Part shown: piece after piece, positions 1 to 12,755 of the stretch
How positions within the stretch are numbered: the stretch's first letter is position 1
Layout: every line of letters starts with the position of its first letter
Assembly: GCA_009760885.1 (NCBI GenBank)
Contig: CM019717.1
Span: 48,671,366-48,735,365, forward strand
Reading direction: 5' to 3'
Origin: Achatina immaculata
Taxonomy: Eukaryota > Mollusca > Gastropoda > Stylommatophora > Achatinidae
DNA length: 64,000 nt
Translations under genes and position numbers: made by a program
Notes under the pieces: generated by a model
Told to the model about the DNA's origin: nothing
The model's database searches: none
What the model saw: the letters and a program-made list of their open reading frames with translations, nothing else

Positions 1-234
1 ACACGAAATATCGGAAGGCTACTGATGTTCTCTTCTCACTCATCTTCAGAAAAGCTATCTCACCCCCAAGACTGCTACATGTAGTGCCTAAACCTTACAG
101 AAACAGTTTCAAACACGCCCATTTAGTCGTAATTTTTCTTTTGTAACTATAGTATCCTCTTTCTCCCCCATCACCTACTTCTCTTTCCAAGCTCAACATT
201 ATTATTAAATACTAAATTAATTGTATATACTCAC

Positions 235-3200
235 GAGCTAACTCGCTTGGTTTATTTTCATCCGAGACGGCCTTGCAAGTCTTCAGTGCCAGAAGTTTCG
301 TTATAGTAGGGAGAGCCGTGAAATCGTCCACATGAAATACGAAGTCATCATCTGGGTTGCTGGATATGTCGGACAGCTCCTTCTCATCGATATCATTTCC
401 TACACCAACGGCGAACATATAAATGCCTTTTTTCTTGGCGTTTTCTGCGGCTTGGGCGGTTCTTAGTGGCTCCTGTGATAGACCATCAGTCAAAGTGATC
501 ATGACCTGAGCCACATCTTTTCTTGCCTGACCTGGACCGAAACCTTTGACTGTGACGTATTCAATTGCCTCTCCAGTGTTAGTGGCACCAGTCAGGTAAT
601 CGATGTGCTCAGGTTGGATAGCAGCAAGCAAAGACTTCAGATTGTCATGCGCATCAAGTCCAAACTCATTGTTCACCTGTATACGATATTAACATGGGTA
701 TGTGAACACTACATATCAGCACAGTTAATTCAACATTAATATCAGACAAAGGACAATGGGCAAATCTTTCCATGGCAGCTTCTCGAAATATGTATCTTAC
801 TACAATGGTAATTTCTTTCTCTATATGAGGAAGAATTATAATTAATATAATTAAAATAATTATAATTCAAACAAATTATAAATGTCTTGAAATTGAACAG
901 ACTACGCTGGCTGGGGCATGTAGAAAGAATGGAAGAGAACAGACAAACGAAAATGATGTACGCACAAGAGATGAGGGAAACAAGACCAAGGGGTAGACCA
1001 AGACAAAGATGGAAGGACATCAGAGAAGAGGATATAAAAGAAATTGGTGCCACCAACTGGAGAGAGAAGATTAGGAATAGAGAGGAATGGAGGCGAACTT
1101 TATCTGCAGCAGTGAGCATTAACAGCTCGGAAAGCTGAAGAAGAAGAGGAAGAAAAACACTTTACATTTGTATGTGTTCTTAGTTTGTCTTTTTTATGTT
1201 TTTTTTTTTTTTTTGTTGGTCATTTTGTTATTATTATAACTGCCAGAATGTCGGGTCATCTTACAAATATTCTTTTAAAAATGATCGAACAACTTATTCC
1301 TGCTCTGTAAACTTTTTTTTTTAATCCCGGGAAAAAAAACGATAAAGTATTATTTAAATTGAATAGGTAGTCTACCATCTTCTATTTATCAGTTCGGATT
1401 TTCACGACATGAATATTTAGTTACTATATTTCACTGTTTATGTTTAAAACTTACATTGTTGGAGAATGTGGCAAGACCAACTCTCGTGTACAAGGGCGAG
1501 ATCTGGAAGGAAGAAACGAGATCTCTGACGAACGGCAGGACTCGATCCTGGAAGTGATTAATCCACACAGACGAGGAAGCATCAAGCAGGAAGTAGATGT
1601 CAGCGGCCTTTCCTTCACAACCTGAAATGTGAAGACATGAGAACATAAGGGTTATTATTTTATAACTTTTAAATACAATATATTTCATTAGTCATTTTAT
1701 AAAAAAAAAATTCATAATCACGAGCAGTTAAATTCTAACAAGATTTAATTGTTTTCGTTGTAGAATTCATTGGACAGCATATTTCATTTGTAGAAAAGAA
1801 CACACCGTGAAAAGCGTGAGACAAAAAAAAATACTAGTATGTTTGGTTGATACAGGAACTTGACAGGTCATTAGATATAAGAAAAAGAGATGCTTGAAGG
1901 CTACTCATAATTTAATAATATGAAGGAGATCTCTAATAGACACAAAGAACTTAAATGAAATGTAAAATGAACGCGAACGTATACAGTATGCCATAGCGCA
2001 AAACTACGACAATAAGAAAATACCAGAGAGTTAAGAAATATGACAATGAAACGAACTTCTTTCTGGTACCTTCTTCTTTCTGAAACACGCTGATGTGTAG
2101 TATGTTGGTCAAAAGTTCGTCACGTTTTAGCAGTGAATTTCACTGCTGTACAAAAACAATTTTTCGAATCGACATCGTCGGACTATTCTGGATATGACCT
2201 AGAACTGCTGGTCTTCATTACACTCAGGACATGCCGTAAGTGTTCGCATTCCACATCCGGATGTCCTGTGGTTTGTTTTTTTTTTTGGCTGATATAATAT
2301 AAATGCTGTGTTGGTTGTAAATGTCTCGTGTTCTAGAGAACAACTGGGATTTGCTTCCACTTCCTTTGAGGATATGTAATTCACTGAGACGGGTGTAGTA
2401 GGTAGAGGAAGATTTCTTGCGAATATTCTTCAATTTACTGCTTGAAAGATTGATATATGTCTTGTCTGTCCAAACTGATTTTCTTAGTGGGTTAGCTCTT
2501 GTTGGAACTGATCAGCTTCTTCGTTGCCAACAATGACGGAGTGCCCCGGGCAGGATATCCACATGATGTTTTGGATTTGCGTTTTGAATATTATGTCCAA
2601 TCACTCTCTTCTAAGGGCACAATGTACTATCTTTCTTACTAGACTTTGAGAGTCCGTGATGATCGTAGTTCTTTGTTCATTCGGAGTCATCAGACAAATC
2701 AAGGCTTGTGTAACGGCGTCTGTTTCCATCCGCATGACTGAGGAGATGTTGTGGTATGTTCCTGCCATGATCGTGAGTATTTTTCCTTCGGAAAACGCTA
2801 CGAAACCCCATCCTCTTTTAATACTTCTGTGTAGTGTCTATCAGCGTAGATGACGATGTCTTCAGGACTTGAGATTCTCTTAATTACTTTATTTCGTCTT
2901 GTGTTTTTTCCCGCAGGCCAGTTTCGACATTCCCGGGAGCCATTGGGGGGGTTTTTTTTTGGGGGGGGGGGTACCGGAGAAAAATCCACTTTTCATTGTC
3001 AGTAACGATACGGAGAAACTTTTTGTCACGTGAATTTGCCCTACAGCTGGCGACAGACGTCAACACGTCTCTGCGCTTGCTGGGGACTGAGCTCGTGGGG
3101 ACACGTCGAGACTGCTTAATACAAAAGAGGAGTTCGCGCAAATGCCGCACGATGGTGCTTTGAGAAGGGCCCATCTGGGCTGACAAGCGCCGAGTACTGG

Positions 3201-6200
3201 TACTGGGATTGTTTTCAAAAGCTGGGCACAGGGCTTCATTATTGGTGGTTGAATGGCATCCCGACCAATGCTTGCCTTCGATGTTGGTGTTCTCTTTGAA
3301 AACACTTCATTGCAGCGCTGTCATCAACTGTCCCTTCTCCTTTGACGCTGCAGATTTCACGGGCAGCTGCAGAGGGATTCCACTCTTTCTCCCAATAATG
3401 ATTTAGGAAGCAGCGAATGACAACCTTATTGTCAGCCATATTTCCTTTTGCTGATACTTATTTTACCTCACGATTCATTACCTCAAAATGGGTATGCACG
3501 TATTAAGCATAACGCCAGCACACCTGTACAAATGCCAGTACATCGTATAAGACAGGAACCTTGACCGAAATTTGGGTAGATAAAAACGTTTAGAATTTTG
3601 TGCTCATGGAAATACATATATTAACATACAAGAGACAGCACAATAATCTTACCTGTATCAAAAATTGGCTGATCGCGAGGGACTTTCTCAGTTGTTGTTG
3701 TTGTGCGAATATACTTTCTTGTCGTGGGAGCCGCAGTTGTAGTTGTTGTTGTTGTTGTTGTTGTTGCTGTTGTTGTTGATACTGAGGTCATCGCTGTTGG
3801 AGTACTTGTAGAAATCAGAACTGAAAAAAATTAAAAGATAAAACTTAACTGAAAATCATCTATTTTTTTTTTTTTTTGGTTGCTTTTTCACATTCTTGAC
3901 AAGAAATTATCCTGGTATTGTATTTAATTTACATTCGGGCATAACGAAACATAATGTGTGTTTGAACTACAAACATATCCCTTTCTTATGGATTCCTTTT
4001 GAATCACTAAGTTTCATTTAATTGATTTTTATTTTAAAAGACAGTTTTTTGTGTTTCTTTTGTTGTTATTAGAATATGTCAGTAAATTTTGATAGTAAAA
4101 TTATTTTTAAGAAAAAAAAGTTTTGAAACATGGAAGAGGATGGGGTTTTATGACCATGAGTTAAAACTTACACACATATTAAAAATACTTACACATACAT
4201 TTGTAAAAATTACACACACTAATACAAATGACAGTTATTCACCTTCGCAAGTAGTCTGTGCAAAAGCCTTTTTTATGCTGTCCAAAGCTCTGAAATCTGT
4301 GACCTTGAAGACAAACTGATGACTTGGGGGTGATGCCATGGAACTGAGTTCCTGGAAATCAACTCCATTGCCGACTCCAATAGCTAAAATATCGGCGCCT
4401 GGATTAATACAAGAGAAGTTATTATTAAATTAGAATCTTTCAAGAAAAATAAGTGCAGCACTCTAACTACAACTGAAATATAACATTCCAATGAAATCGA
4501 AATAGAAATTGTTTTGACAGTTAATAATACGGACACGGCTAGATGGAAAACACGCATGAGAAAAAGGTGAAAGTACCCAAGTTAAAGCAACTTCACTCTG
4601 TAAAGCTGTCAGGAAATTAGACTTTCAAAACAACAAAGGACACTAACGAGAATAGAAAAAAAGCAGGACGACGAAAGAAGACATACAAGAAATTGATGAC
4701 AAATGTGAACTCATGCCATTGAAATGACTTCAAACTGGTTGCTGTAAAAAACGTTAATTATCTTTAGTTTCAAGAGATGAGCTAATTTGTTGATAAGTGT
4801 AACTAATCCACAACTGTAGCGTTACGTTAGCCATGCAATTTTTCTACTTGTATTTCTAACAGACATGAAAAGAATAGGTCTACAGCTGTTAGATTAAAAA
4901 GTAATTCGGCACGTTAAATGATTCCAGTTAATGAATTAATTAACTATTCATGATTAATAATTATTTATTTGTTTGCCATGTCATGTGGTAGATGACTCAC
5001 CAAAACTGATCCCTACTTGTGGAGAAGCTTAAAGAAACCGTGGAGAGGAACAGACAGAACTACAACAATAAGATTTTTAAGGGCATGCAATCATTCCCAT
5101 CGCAATATTTGGTTGTGAGACCTGAAAACTTAACAAAACAGCTGAGAAACACATACATGCCTTTGAATGTAAATGCCACAGAAGAGTTCTTCAAATATCA
5201 TGGACACAAAAAAGAACAAATATATCCATACTATAATAACTTAATATTGAAGAAGGCTGGCTAGTAGAGAGGATTAAAGAGAGAAAACTTAAATATTTTG
5301 GACACATTAAACGTCATGATAATTTAGAGAAGACCGTCTTGGAAGTGTGCATAATGGGAAAAAAGAAAGAGAGGAAGACTAAGGCGAAGATGGCTGCAAA
5401 ACATTGTTGATAATCTGCAAATCGATGCACCAGCAGCAGGGCATCTTGCTTACAACTGAGAGGCCTTACATGAGAGCTATTAGGGAGGTTAAGTTCCGCA
5501 AAGTACATGTAAGTGACTAACTGACCTTTAGCTTTAATTCTTGCTGCTTCTGCCACTGTTTTTTTGGCGTTGACAGACTTTCCATCGGTGAGCACAACAA
5601 CAAGCTTGGCAACGCCTTCTCTAGAGCCATGTTCAAGTGTCAACATCTCATCGCAAACGTACCCCAGAGCTCTATCAGTATAGGTGTCACCTCTACGAAA
5701 TTTAATGTTTTCAACCGCTTTCATGAGGTCTGGTTTGTTCTGTGATTGGAATATGCTAGCATTTATATTTATGGCAATGAATGTGGCAAGACAATCTACT
5801 AGCACAAGAAGTAAAACTTAACTGGTATATGGGAAACATATTCAGTTTTTTTTTTAACCATCTTTTTTCTTATAAGTGTCTTCACTTTTATCTTTTATAA
5901 CGTGAACAAATGAGCTATGTTCCTAAAGGAAAAAAAAATAATCAGAACCATCTGAGGTATATACCACAAAGTTTTTATTTTAAAAGCACTAGATAGGGCA
6001 TACGAGAGATATCAAATTTAAGATATCTGTTCCTACATTTGTTTTAAATATTTTAAACACTATATTAAATTTAAGCATAGCAGCAACATTTGCCTATTAC
6101 ATGAGAATATCTTTTGTTATTATCAAAGTGTTGTTATTTCTCAAATAAAAATCAAAGCAAGCAAAATCTTCTCGTATGTTTTCCTGACGCATTTAACTAT

Positions 6201-7038
6201 TGTGTAATATCAATCTCTCATTCGTTTAGTGCTTGAGTCTCTAAATGCAGAAGATCCTGCCACGAAAAGGACAGTATGTTTACATAACTGTATTAGCTTT
6301 TTCATGGATTAAGGCGGTTCCTGAACTTTACACACGTTTACCAGCTTCACAATTGCATAATAATAATAATAATAATGAACAGTTAAAGTATTACCTTATA
6401 TCTGTTAAGATGGAATTCAAGATACTCTCTTGTGCTGAAGAGCAGAATACCCACTCTAGAGTCTAGAGGGCCTGGGCCAATATTGAAAGAGCTGATTACG
6501 TCCTTCAGGAAGACCTTGATGTCATCAAAAAACCCTGGCCAAATGGAAGACGACGTGTCCACGGCGAAGATAATGTCAGCGGCCTGGTTACATGACACAT
6601 TGTAGGTAGATGGGCGTCCCTCGCATATCTGGTCATAGAAATCAACACAAGATTTTAGTCAGTTCAATAAACACTATTATTCACGACATACGGGACTCAA
6701 CAACTCCATTTTTATTTGGGCAAAACAAACGTGTGCTTTCGTAATTATTAAAACTCCAGTACATCTTTTATGTTCATTATATAATCTTTAAACGTGATAC
6801 ATTTAAAAGCTAAACACTTTTTAAAAATAGTTTACTATCTATTGTTGCTAATATAAAGTGTGTAGGATGATAAAACAGAAAAAAAATTATTGCAACGAAA
6901 TATAGATGATGGATTATACAGTATAATGCAAAGAAGACTATTTTTTTAAATGCAAATTGACATAACAAAACGAAAGAAAAAAATCACCTTGGAAACCGAT
7001 ATGACCAGAAGAAGAGACAGAATCAGTTTCGTGTCCAT
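235..7038 (-). CDS. Secreted multi-vWA-domain protein, copy A (partial; last exon outside window)
   Basis: Seven exons, from the start codon: 6988-7038, 6395-6628, 5526-5739, 4243-4398, 3653-3820, 1455-1621, 235-676. All have GT/AG junctions and the phases join without a break (477 codons). Exon 1 encodes a hydrophobic signal peptide (MDTKLILSLLLVISVSK). Exons 2-4 encode vWA1, with the MIDAS motif DTSSS at about residue 41, the MIDAS Thr in GDTYT at about 114 and Asp in LTDG at about 147. Exon 5 (residues 219-274) is a Thr-rich, probably O-glycosylated linker. Exons 6-7 encode vWA2, with DASSS at about 288, GATNTG at about 362 and LTDG further on. vWA domains with an intact MIDAS usually bind ligands through a divalent cation, so an extracellular-matrix, shell-matrix or plasma adhesion role is likely but inferred. 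Exon 7 ends in phase 1 at a GTGAGT donor; by comparison with copy B, the remaining exon lies left of base 1. Confidence 0.88.
834..1152 (+). mobile_element. 5'-truncated LINE 3' end in intron 6 of copy A
   Basis: An open frame at 887-1138 encodes a typical LINE C-terminus: RLRWLGHVERM, then RGRPRQRW, then a tail with Trp-Arg residues. It is followed by an AAG/GAA-rich tail. The insert is bracketed by GAGGAAG at 827-833 and 1146-1152, a 7-bp target-site duplication. Copy B has a single GAGGAAG and no insert at the equivalent place, so this insertion postdates the gene duplication. Confidence 0.75.
2170..2880 (-). mobile_element. Decayed LINE fragment with RNase H domain
   Basis: The minus-strand translation, across several frameshifts and stops, shows an RNase H pattern: an Asp-containing start (IVIYADRH) near 2850, TDSQSL near 2650, and WISCPGHS...GNEEADQ near 2560-2510. 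A cysteine-rich CPEC motif lies near 2230. This order is typical of the C-terminal part of Jockey/R1-group LINEs that carry RNase H. It lies in intron 5 of copy A, and copy B's shorter intron lacks it. Confidence 0.6.
2930..3440 (-). mobile_element. Mariner transposase fragment (N-terminal half)
   Basis: The minus strand starts at about 3439 with a mariner-type N-terminus (MADNKVVIRCF, then GEGTVDDSAAMK), the first helix-turn-helix. It continues through a second helix-turn-helix (STIVRHLRELL) to a TDNEKWI motif near 2990. Family members have TGDEKW here, with the first catalytic Asp, so this site is altered. The copy is split over three frames and ends in homopolymeric G/T runs at 2943-2974. 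It lies in intron 5 of copy A and is absent from copy B. Confidence 0.75.
5015..5520 (+). mobile_element. RTE-like LINE (family 1) 3' fragment next to the exon 3 donor of copy A
   Basis: Matches the C-terminal region of the family-1 LINE at 23305-25790: LKYFGHIKRHDNLEKT, then RWLQ-like and FRK-like residues, with frameshifts. It begins in the middle of the reverse transcriptase and runs to the C-terminal coding end. It sits in intron 3 of copy A, only a few bases past the splice donor. Copy B is uninterrupted at the same place. Confidence 0.75.
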
Positions 7039-7240
7039 CGTTGTCTTCTGTAAATAGGTTTATTTCGCCTGGTCTGTGCTTTAGCTTAGACTTCTAACAG
7101 ACAGCTGCACCTCGATCTGTTGACTTCTGTCGCTAGTAGTATGCAGGAATACCTGGGTTTATTATCAACTACCAACACAATGTAGGTAGATTATCTAGAC
7201 CACTTTCGTGAACTGATGAGCAAGTGAGCTTCCACTGCTG

Positions 7241-7248
7241 CTTTTATA
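7241..7248 (-). promoter_or_regulatory. TATA box of vWA copy A
   Basis: On the minus strand this reads TATAAAAG, about 200 bp upstream of the start codon at 7038. If transcription starts some 30 bp downstream, the 5' UTR would be about 175 nt with no intron. The homologous stretch is absent from copy B. Position and consensus fit a core promoter, but expression has not been shown. Confidence 0.5.
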
Positions 7249-7474
7249 CATTAAGTCGACCTACATTCAGAAGAAGTTCCACAGGGATTGGTTCAGAAAT
7301 TTCGGTCACAGCAGTATTCCCACGCCTTTGTAGGTGACCATCTTAGAAGCCACTTGAATCCCACAAAGCTGTTTTGTGACGCAAAAAAATCAAATCGCAA
7401 AAGCATACGTAAGTTAAAATAATGAAAGGAGTGGAGAGAAGACGCTGTCCCATTTTGTAATCAGCGACCTTTGG

Positions 7475-7775
7475 CTGACACATTAGTGTTAGGGTTGGTG
7501 AACCATAGCTAACCAAGACCGTGTCTTACATCTCCTTTGGTACCCCCCAAGAACTAGGCCTAGCCTGGCTAACGGGGTAGAGATTGCTATAATTCCCATG
7601 GTGATGGAGTCTGCTAAAGAAGTATTACTTACCACCTTCTTTTTAGATGCACCCAGAGACTGAACAAATAGACGCCATAACCCGCCCCCAAGCTTGCACC
7701 GTTGTGCCCCTCAACACCTTCACAGCATCGGCTGCAAGGATCACCAGCTCACAGCTCCAGGGAGACAGACGACAA
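7475..7775 (+). repeat. Unclassified short interspersed repeat (family S), copy 1
   Basis: Shares a conserved body with copies at 34160-34490 (inverted), 35810-36300, 50205-50475 and 52735-53065. The shared blocks are AACCATAGCTAACCAAGACC, then CTAGCCTGGCTAACGGG, then a GGTGGAG block, and an A+G-rich 3' end. No coding frame or clear tRNA promoter is visible. The 3' end runs directly into the GACAA satellite. Confidence 0.6.
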
Positions 7776-8130
7776 GACAAGACAAGGCAAGACAAGACAA
7801 AGCAAGGCAAGACAAGACAAAGCAAGGCAAGACAAGACAAGGCAAGGCAAGACAAGACAAGACAAGGCAAGATAAGATAAGACAAGACAAGACAAGGCAA
7901 GACAAGACAAGGCAAGACAAGACAAGACAAGGTAAGACAAGACAAGGCAAGACAAGACAAGACAAGACAAGGCAAGACAAAACAAGACAAGGCAAGACAA
8001 GACAAGACAAGGCAAGACAAGACAAAGCAAGGCAAGACAAGACAAGACAAGGCAAGACAAGACAAGACAAGACAAGGCAAGGCAAGATAAGACAAGGCAA
8101 GGCAAGACAAGACAAAACAAGACAAAGCAA
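7771..8130 (+). repeat. GACAA/GGCAA pentanucleotide satellite
   Basis: About 70 tandem units of (A/G)GACAA-type pentamers with GGCAA and AGCAA variants. Because five is not a multiple of three, every frame cycles through the same residues, and long spurious frames (KTRQDKTRQ on +, LVLSCLALS on -) stay open. It starts exactly at the A-rich tail of the family S repeat. Confidence 0.9.
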
Positions 8131-8327
8131 TGAAATAATAAAATTTGCGTGTGTCTGCACGGTCATCAACAAAGAGAAACGATAGATAGTTCTTTATCAC
8201 GCTAACAGATGTTGTTAAACTTTTGATTTTATATGCATAAAATAGAATGATAATAAAATTGTCACCAAATTCAACGAAATAATTGATCAAGACACGGTCC
8301 TGCCTCTAACCATTGGTGCAAAGTGTT

Positions 8328-8455
8328 CCAGAATCAAAGTTTTTGTGTTCCCAGAATCAAAGTTTTTGTGTTCCCAGAATCAAAGTTTTTTGTTCCCAGA
8401 ATCAAAGTTTGTTAGTTCCCAGATACAAAGTTTTTGTGTTCACAGATACAATGGG
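8328..8455. repeat. 23-bp tandem repeat
   Basis: Five to six units of roughly CCCAGAATCAAAGTTTTTGTG with small variations. A single degenerate unit is present in the duplicated flank of copy B near 33535-33560, so the array expanded after duplication or contracted in B. Confidence 0.75.
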
Positions 8456-9244
8456 TTTTTTTTTTTTTTTGTTCAGCCTGAGCAGTTGGGGTGACCATGT
8501 TCTGATGTTCATCACGATATGCAAAAGTAACCGAAGTGATCATTGCGTTGTGCTCATGCACTGGGCGGTTTTTCCTCACACTGAAGTTTGTGGTTCAAGT
8601 CTAGGTCACTTCATTACTGTTTTTCTTTCTCTCTCCCAACTAAACTGCATTATATACTCCAGGCCAGTCATAAACACGGTGCTCTGTTATTTTGCTATGC
8701 ACAAGTGGCGTCGTTTCCAGTTTAATAAATGTGTACCTAACACAAGAAGCTGAAAAGCTCTATAGCTCTTTCTCACTACACCACTTTTTGCATATTTTCA
8801 TGATCTTCACCAAGACGTATGTTGCAAGAAACTTAACTTCTATGTTAAATGGGAATACTTCACCTACACCATTCTTTTATGTATTCTTTTACTGGCTCAG
8901 TATTTGATACACATTATTCTTTACTTGCGCAATCTTTCATATACGAGGGTCGTCCCAAAAATAAGTTTACACGAGCTTTAAGAGCAAAATGTATTTGGAT
9001 ATAACACGCTGTACATTGTGTTCCTTGATGGACTTCTAATTTTTTTCCACGTGGTTGCTATGACGACTGAGACATTTGTCTAAGCATGAGGCAAGTTTTT
9101 TTTTTTAGTGCCAGTCTCGTAAAATGTGGTGTCCTAGACATAGAACCACCATGTAAATACTATTTCGACATTCTCATCGCTTTGAAATCTCTGACCACCA
9201 AGATGTTTCTCCAGAGCTTGGTGCTAGATCGGGAATACATGGAG

Positions 9245-9478
9245 GATGTGTAAATCAGTAAAAAATATTTGTCTCTATTTAGATGTGTTTTACATTTATT
9301 CAGTTTTTACATTTATTAGATTATTTGTATGAATATGTATGTATTTCTTAAATGGGAGTGGTTGGTTGCTATCTTTTTAGTACTTTTAATACTTTCTAAC
9401 ATTGTGGTCCGTGATTAGTAGTGGTAGTGTATATTGGATATAGTAGGGTTTGGAGTTATTTATTTTATTCTATTACTT

Positions 9479-9512
<34 letters not shown>

Positions 9513-9600
9513 CTCTGATTAATCCACCCAGTAGTGACTTATCGGTTATCTTAATGTACTGCAGTACGACAAACCTATTCTTTCTTCTTTTCTCTTATTG
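9245..9600. other. Non-coding spacer inside the nested region
   Basis: AT-rich sequence with a (CT)n run at about 9481-9517. I see no gene and no recognisable element until the LINE begins near 9600. Confidence 0.5.
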
Positions 9601-12117
9601 GTTTTATTGTACTGTAGTACAGATGTACAGATATTTTATAATGACATAGAGACAGCCCTAAAACACACAAAGTCACATGAAGTTACCATAGTCATGGGAG
9701 ATTGTAATGCCAAAGTTGGTAAAGGAAGAACTTCAGATATCGCTGGTGACTATGGACTGGGGGAGAGGAATGACAGAGTTGTAAATTAATCGAATGGGCA
9801 AGAATACACAGCATGGTTGTAGGAAACACCTGGTTTAAACAGCATCCTTGAAGACTGGCAACATGGTGCAGCCCAGACAAAAAGACTTTTAACCAGACAG
9901 ACTACATATTAATCAACAAACGATTCCGCAATGCATTACTGACAACAAAAACCATGCCAGGAGCTGACTGCAATAGTGACCATGACCCACTCTGTGGAAA
10001 AATTAGAATAAAGCTAAATAAAACATGCAGAAAAGTGATACACATCAAACTGAATACAGTACTCTTAAAAATGACCAATAACTGCGAGAACAATACAAAG
10101 TTATTATAACAAATAGATACAATGCAATAGCAAAGATAAATAGTATAGATGAACAATGGGCAATGTTAAGAGATTCTATCCACCAAACTGTTAAGGAGAT
10201 AATACCACCAAAAAAAAGAAGCCTTTAAAAATAAATGGATGACAGACGACATCTTAGGACTGATGGACAAGAGGAGGAGTAAAAATAATGAGAAAAAATA
10301 TAGCAAGATAAATAAAGAAATAAGACGCAAATGCAGAGAAGCAAAAGAAGTGTGGTTAAATGAACAATGCAGACAGATAGAGGACTCTCATAATAAAGAC
10401 AGCAAAAACATACACAAATGAATTGGTGAACTCACAGGCAGGAAAACAAAATATACCACAGGATGCCTGAAATCGAAAGAAGGTAAAATGTTAATTGGAA
10501 AAGAAGACATTGTGGACAGGTGGACAGAGTATATCGGTGAGCTATATGGAGGAGAAAGACCAGAATTAACGCCAGATACTGAAAACTGTGATGGACCACC
10601 AAGACTTGAAGATGAAATCATAGATGCCATCAAACACATGAAGAAAGGAAAAGCAACTGGGCCTGATAATATAACAATAGAAGAAATAGAGGCACTAGAG
10701 GAGACAGGAATAAAAATAATAACCAAGTTACTGAATGACATTTACAACAGTGGTTATATTTCCAATGACCTGATTAAATCCATGTTTATAGCACTACCAA
10801 AGAAACCAGGTACAAAGGAATGTGATGATTACCGGACTATCAGCCTCTCATGTCACATAACGAAGCTACGTCTGAGAATCATTATGAGAAGAACAAGGAA
10901 ACAGATACAAATGGAAATAGCAGATGAACAGTTTGGATTTGTTGAAGGAAAGGAACACACAATGCATTTATGCTTTATGAATACTAACAGAAAGAGCTTT
11001 AGAAATACAGAAAGATCTCTACTTATGCTTCATTGATTACATCAAGGCATTTGACAAGGTGAAACATAATGAAATTATTAAAATGCTTGAAGACATCAGC
11101 ATAGACGGCAAAGACCTGAGGATTGTAAAACATCTATACTGGCAGCAAGAGGCAGCAGTTCGATTTGAAAACAGAACTGGAAAATATCAACCGATAAAAC
11201 AAGGGGTGCTACAGGGATGTGTACTATCTCCAGACCTTTTTTCTCTGTACAGCGAGAATATTCTAAGAACAATCATCACAGAACCAGGCATAAAAACTGG
11301 AGGATACAATATTAACAATCTTCGGTATGCTAACGACACAGTACTGGTAGCCGAGAACCAACAATACCTGCAAAATCTATTGGATAAAGTCGCCAAAGAA
11401 AGTGAACAGAAAGGCCTTACTTTGAACATCAAAAAGACAGAGACTATGGTTATATCTAAGAAACAGAATCCACCAGCATGCAGTATAAAATTAAATGGAA
11501 CTATTCTAAATCAGGTGCAGAAAATCAAATACCTTGGAGCAGTAATAACTTCAGATGGGAAATGCAAAACAGAAATTAAGAACAGAATAGGCCAAGCAAA
11601 GACTGCATTTCAGAGAATGAGAAACATATTAACCAACACATCATTATCAATGAATGTTAGAAAACGAGTCCTAAAATGTTATATTGAACCAGTCTTGTTA
11701 TATGGAAGTGAATCATGGACAATAGGCAAGTCTGCATAAAAATCATTGGAAGCAGCAGAAATGTGGTTTATTAGAAGAATGTTGCGAATCCCCTGGACAG
11801 CAAAAATAACTAATGAAGAATGTATGAGAAGAGCTGGAGAGAAAAAAAACCTTGTCAAAAAGATAAGAGAGAGACAACGTACTTTCATAGGACATGCAAT
11901 GAGAAGAGGGGCCATTGAAAATATTATAACAACAGGAAAAATAGAAGGAAGAAGATCAAGAGGAAGACCAAGAGAAATGATACTGGATAGTCTGACGGGA
12001 TGGTGTGAGAGGAGATCACCAACTGAGCTGATGGCCTGCATGAAGGATCGTGTACTCTGGAGAAGCATAATAGCCATCGCCAGTCGGCACTGCACCTGAT
12101 GATGATGATGATGATGA
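9600..12117 (+). mobile_element. RTE-like LINE (family 2), 5'-truncated and decayed
   Basis: Encodes an APE-type endonuclease (MGDCNAKVG near 9693; NQTDYILIN near 9893; PGADCNSDHDPL near 9960-9990), then reverse transcriptase (KGKATGPDN near 10650; QGCVLSPDLF near 11212; YANDTVLVA near 11325), then the C-terminal GRPREMILDSLTGW. It ends in a (GAT)n tail at about 12098-12117. Endonuclease plus RT, no RNase H and a simple-repeat tail are typical of the RTE clade. The catalytic YADD box reads YAND, and there are several stops and frame changes (for example before 10239, 11036 and 11739), so the copy is dead. The endonuclease N-terminus is missing. Confidence 0.85.
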
Positions 12118-12119
12118 GT

Positions 12120-12755
12120 ACGATAAAATCTATGTAACTGATACTTATTCTCCTTAAGCTGTCTCTTATATTAGACACCTTCTATAATAAATTCTTCTCC
12201 TCTCTTACTCCATCTCCCAAGTCATGTTCCAGTCAAACCAGGTTTCGTTCGCTCCCTTGACCAGTTCCCTCTCTCATACTCTACTGTCAACACAAGGGAC
12301 ACCACTATGCAAATTACATACAAATCAAATTGTATTTTAATATGTGATTAATTTCGACACAATAACATCAGATAAGCTATCAAATCAGTAAATACTATAA
12401 AGTTTAAGCATGCAAGCATAGTTAAAAGTGTATAATAATAACAACAACAAAGATATATACGCATTTATATATTTTATATATTTTCCGCCAGCTAAGTTAG
12501 TTTAACGTATCTCCGCCTACTCTTCCTACACACCCCTTTGTAAGGCCAGTTACCCACTCAAGATAATTGCTTTCGCACTTTTCAGCTGCAGTAAATATAT
12601 TTATGTCTCAAAATAGTAGGTCAGTACTCAACGAAGTATGTTCATATCCTGTTTTGTATGGCCGCCACTCATTCATGACTGGTTCTGCACTCATTTTAGT
12701 CAGTTCCAGGATATATGCATATATAAATATATGTATATATAAAACTCAACTGTAG
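12120..12755. other. Non-coding spacer inside the nested region
   Basis: AT-rich, with no open frame of coding character. Nothing recognisable before the 3' end of the R2-like fragment at 12756. Confidence 0.5.

Noticed and set aside
2943..2974. G-run/T-run block as a regulatory G-quadruplex
   Set aside because: Two long homopolymers at a transposon junction; more likely slippage or a sequencing artefact than four short G tracts.
7694..8185. Long frames over the GACAA array (KTRQDK on +, LVLSCLALS on -)
   Set aside because: They are translations of a pentanucleotide satellite, open in several frames on both strands. No other coding evidence.
7643..8290. Possible extra exon or membrane protein upstream of vWA copy A
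   Set aside because: The hydrophobic residues come from the antisense of the GACAA satellite.
11679..12095. Repeated minus-strand frames reading LLSHHPVRLSSIISLGLPLD, found at each family-2 LINE
   Set aside because: They recur at every copy because they are the antisense of the conserved C-terminal LINE coding region, not a separate gene.
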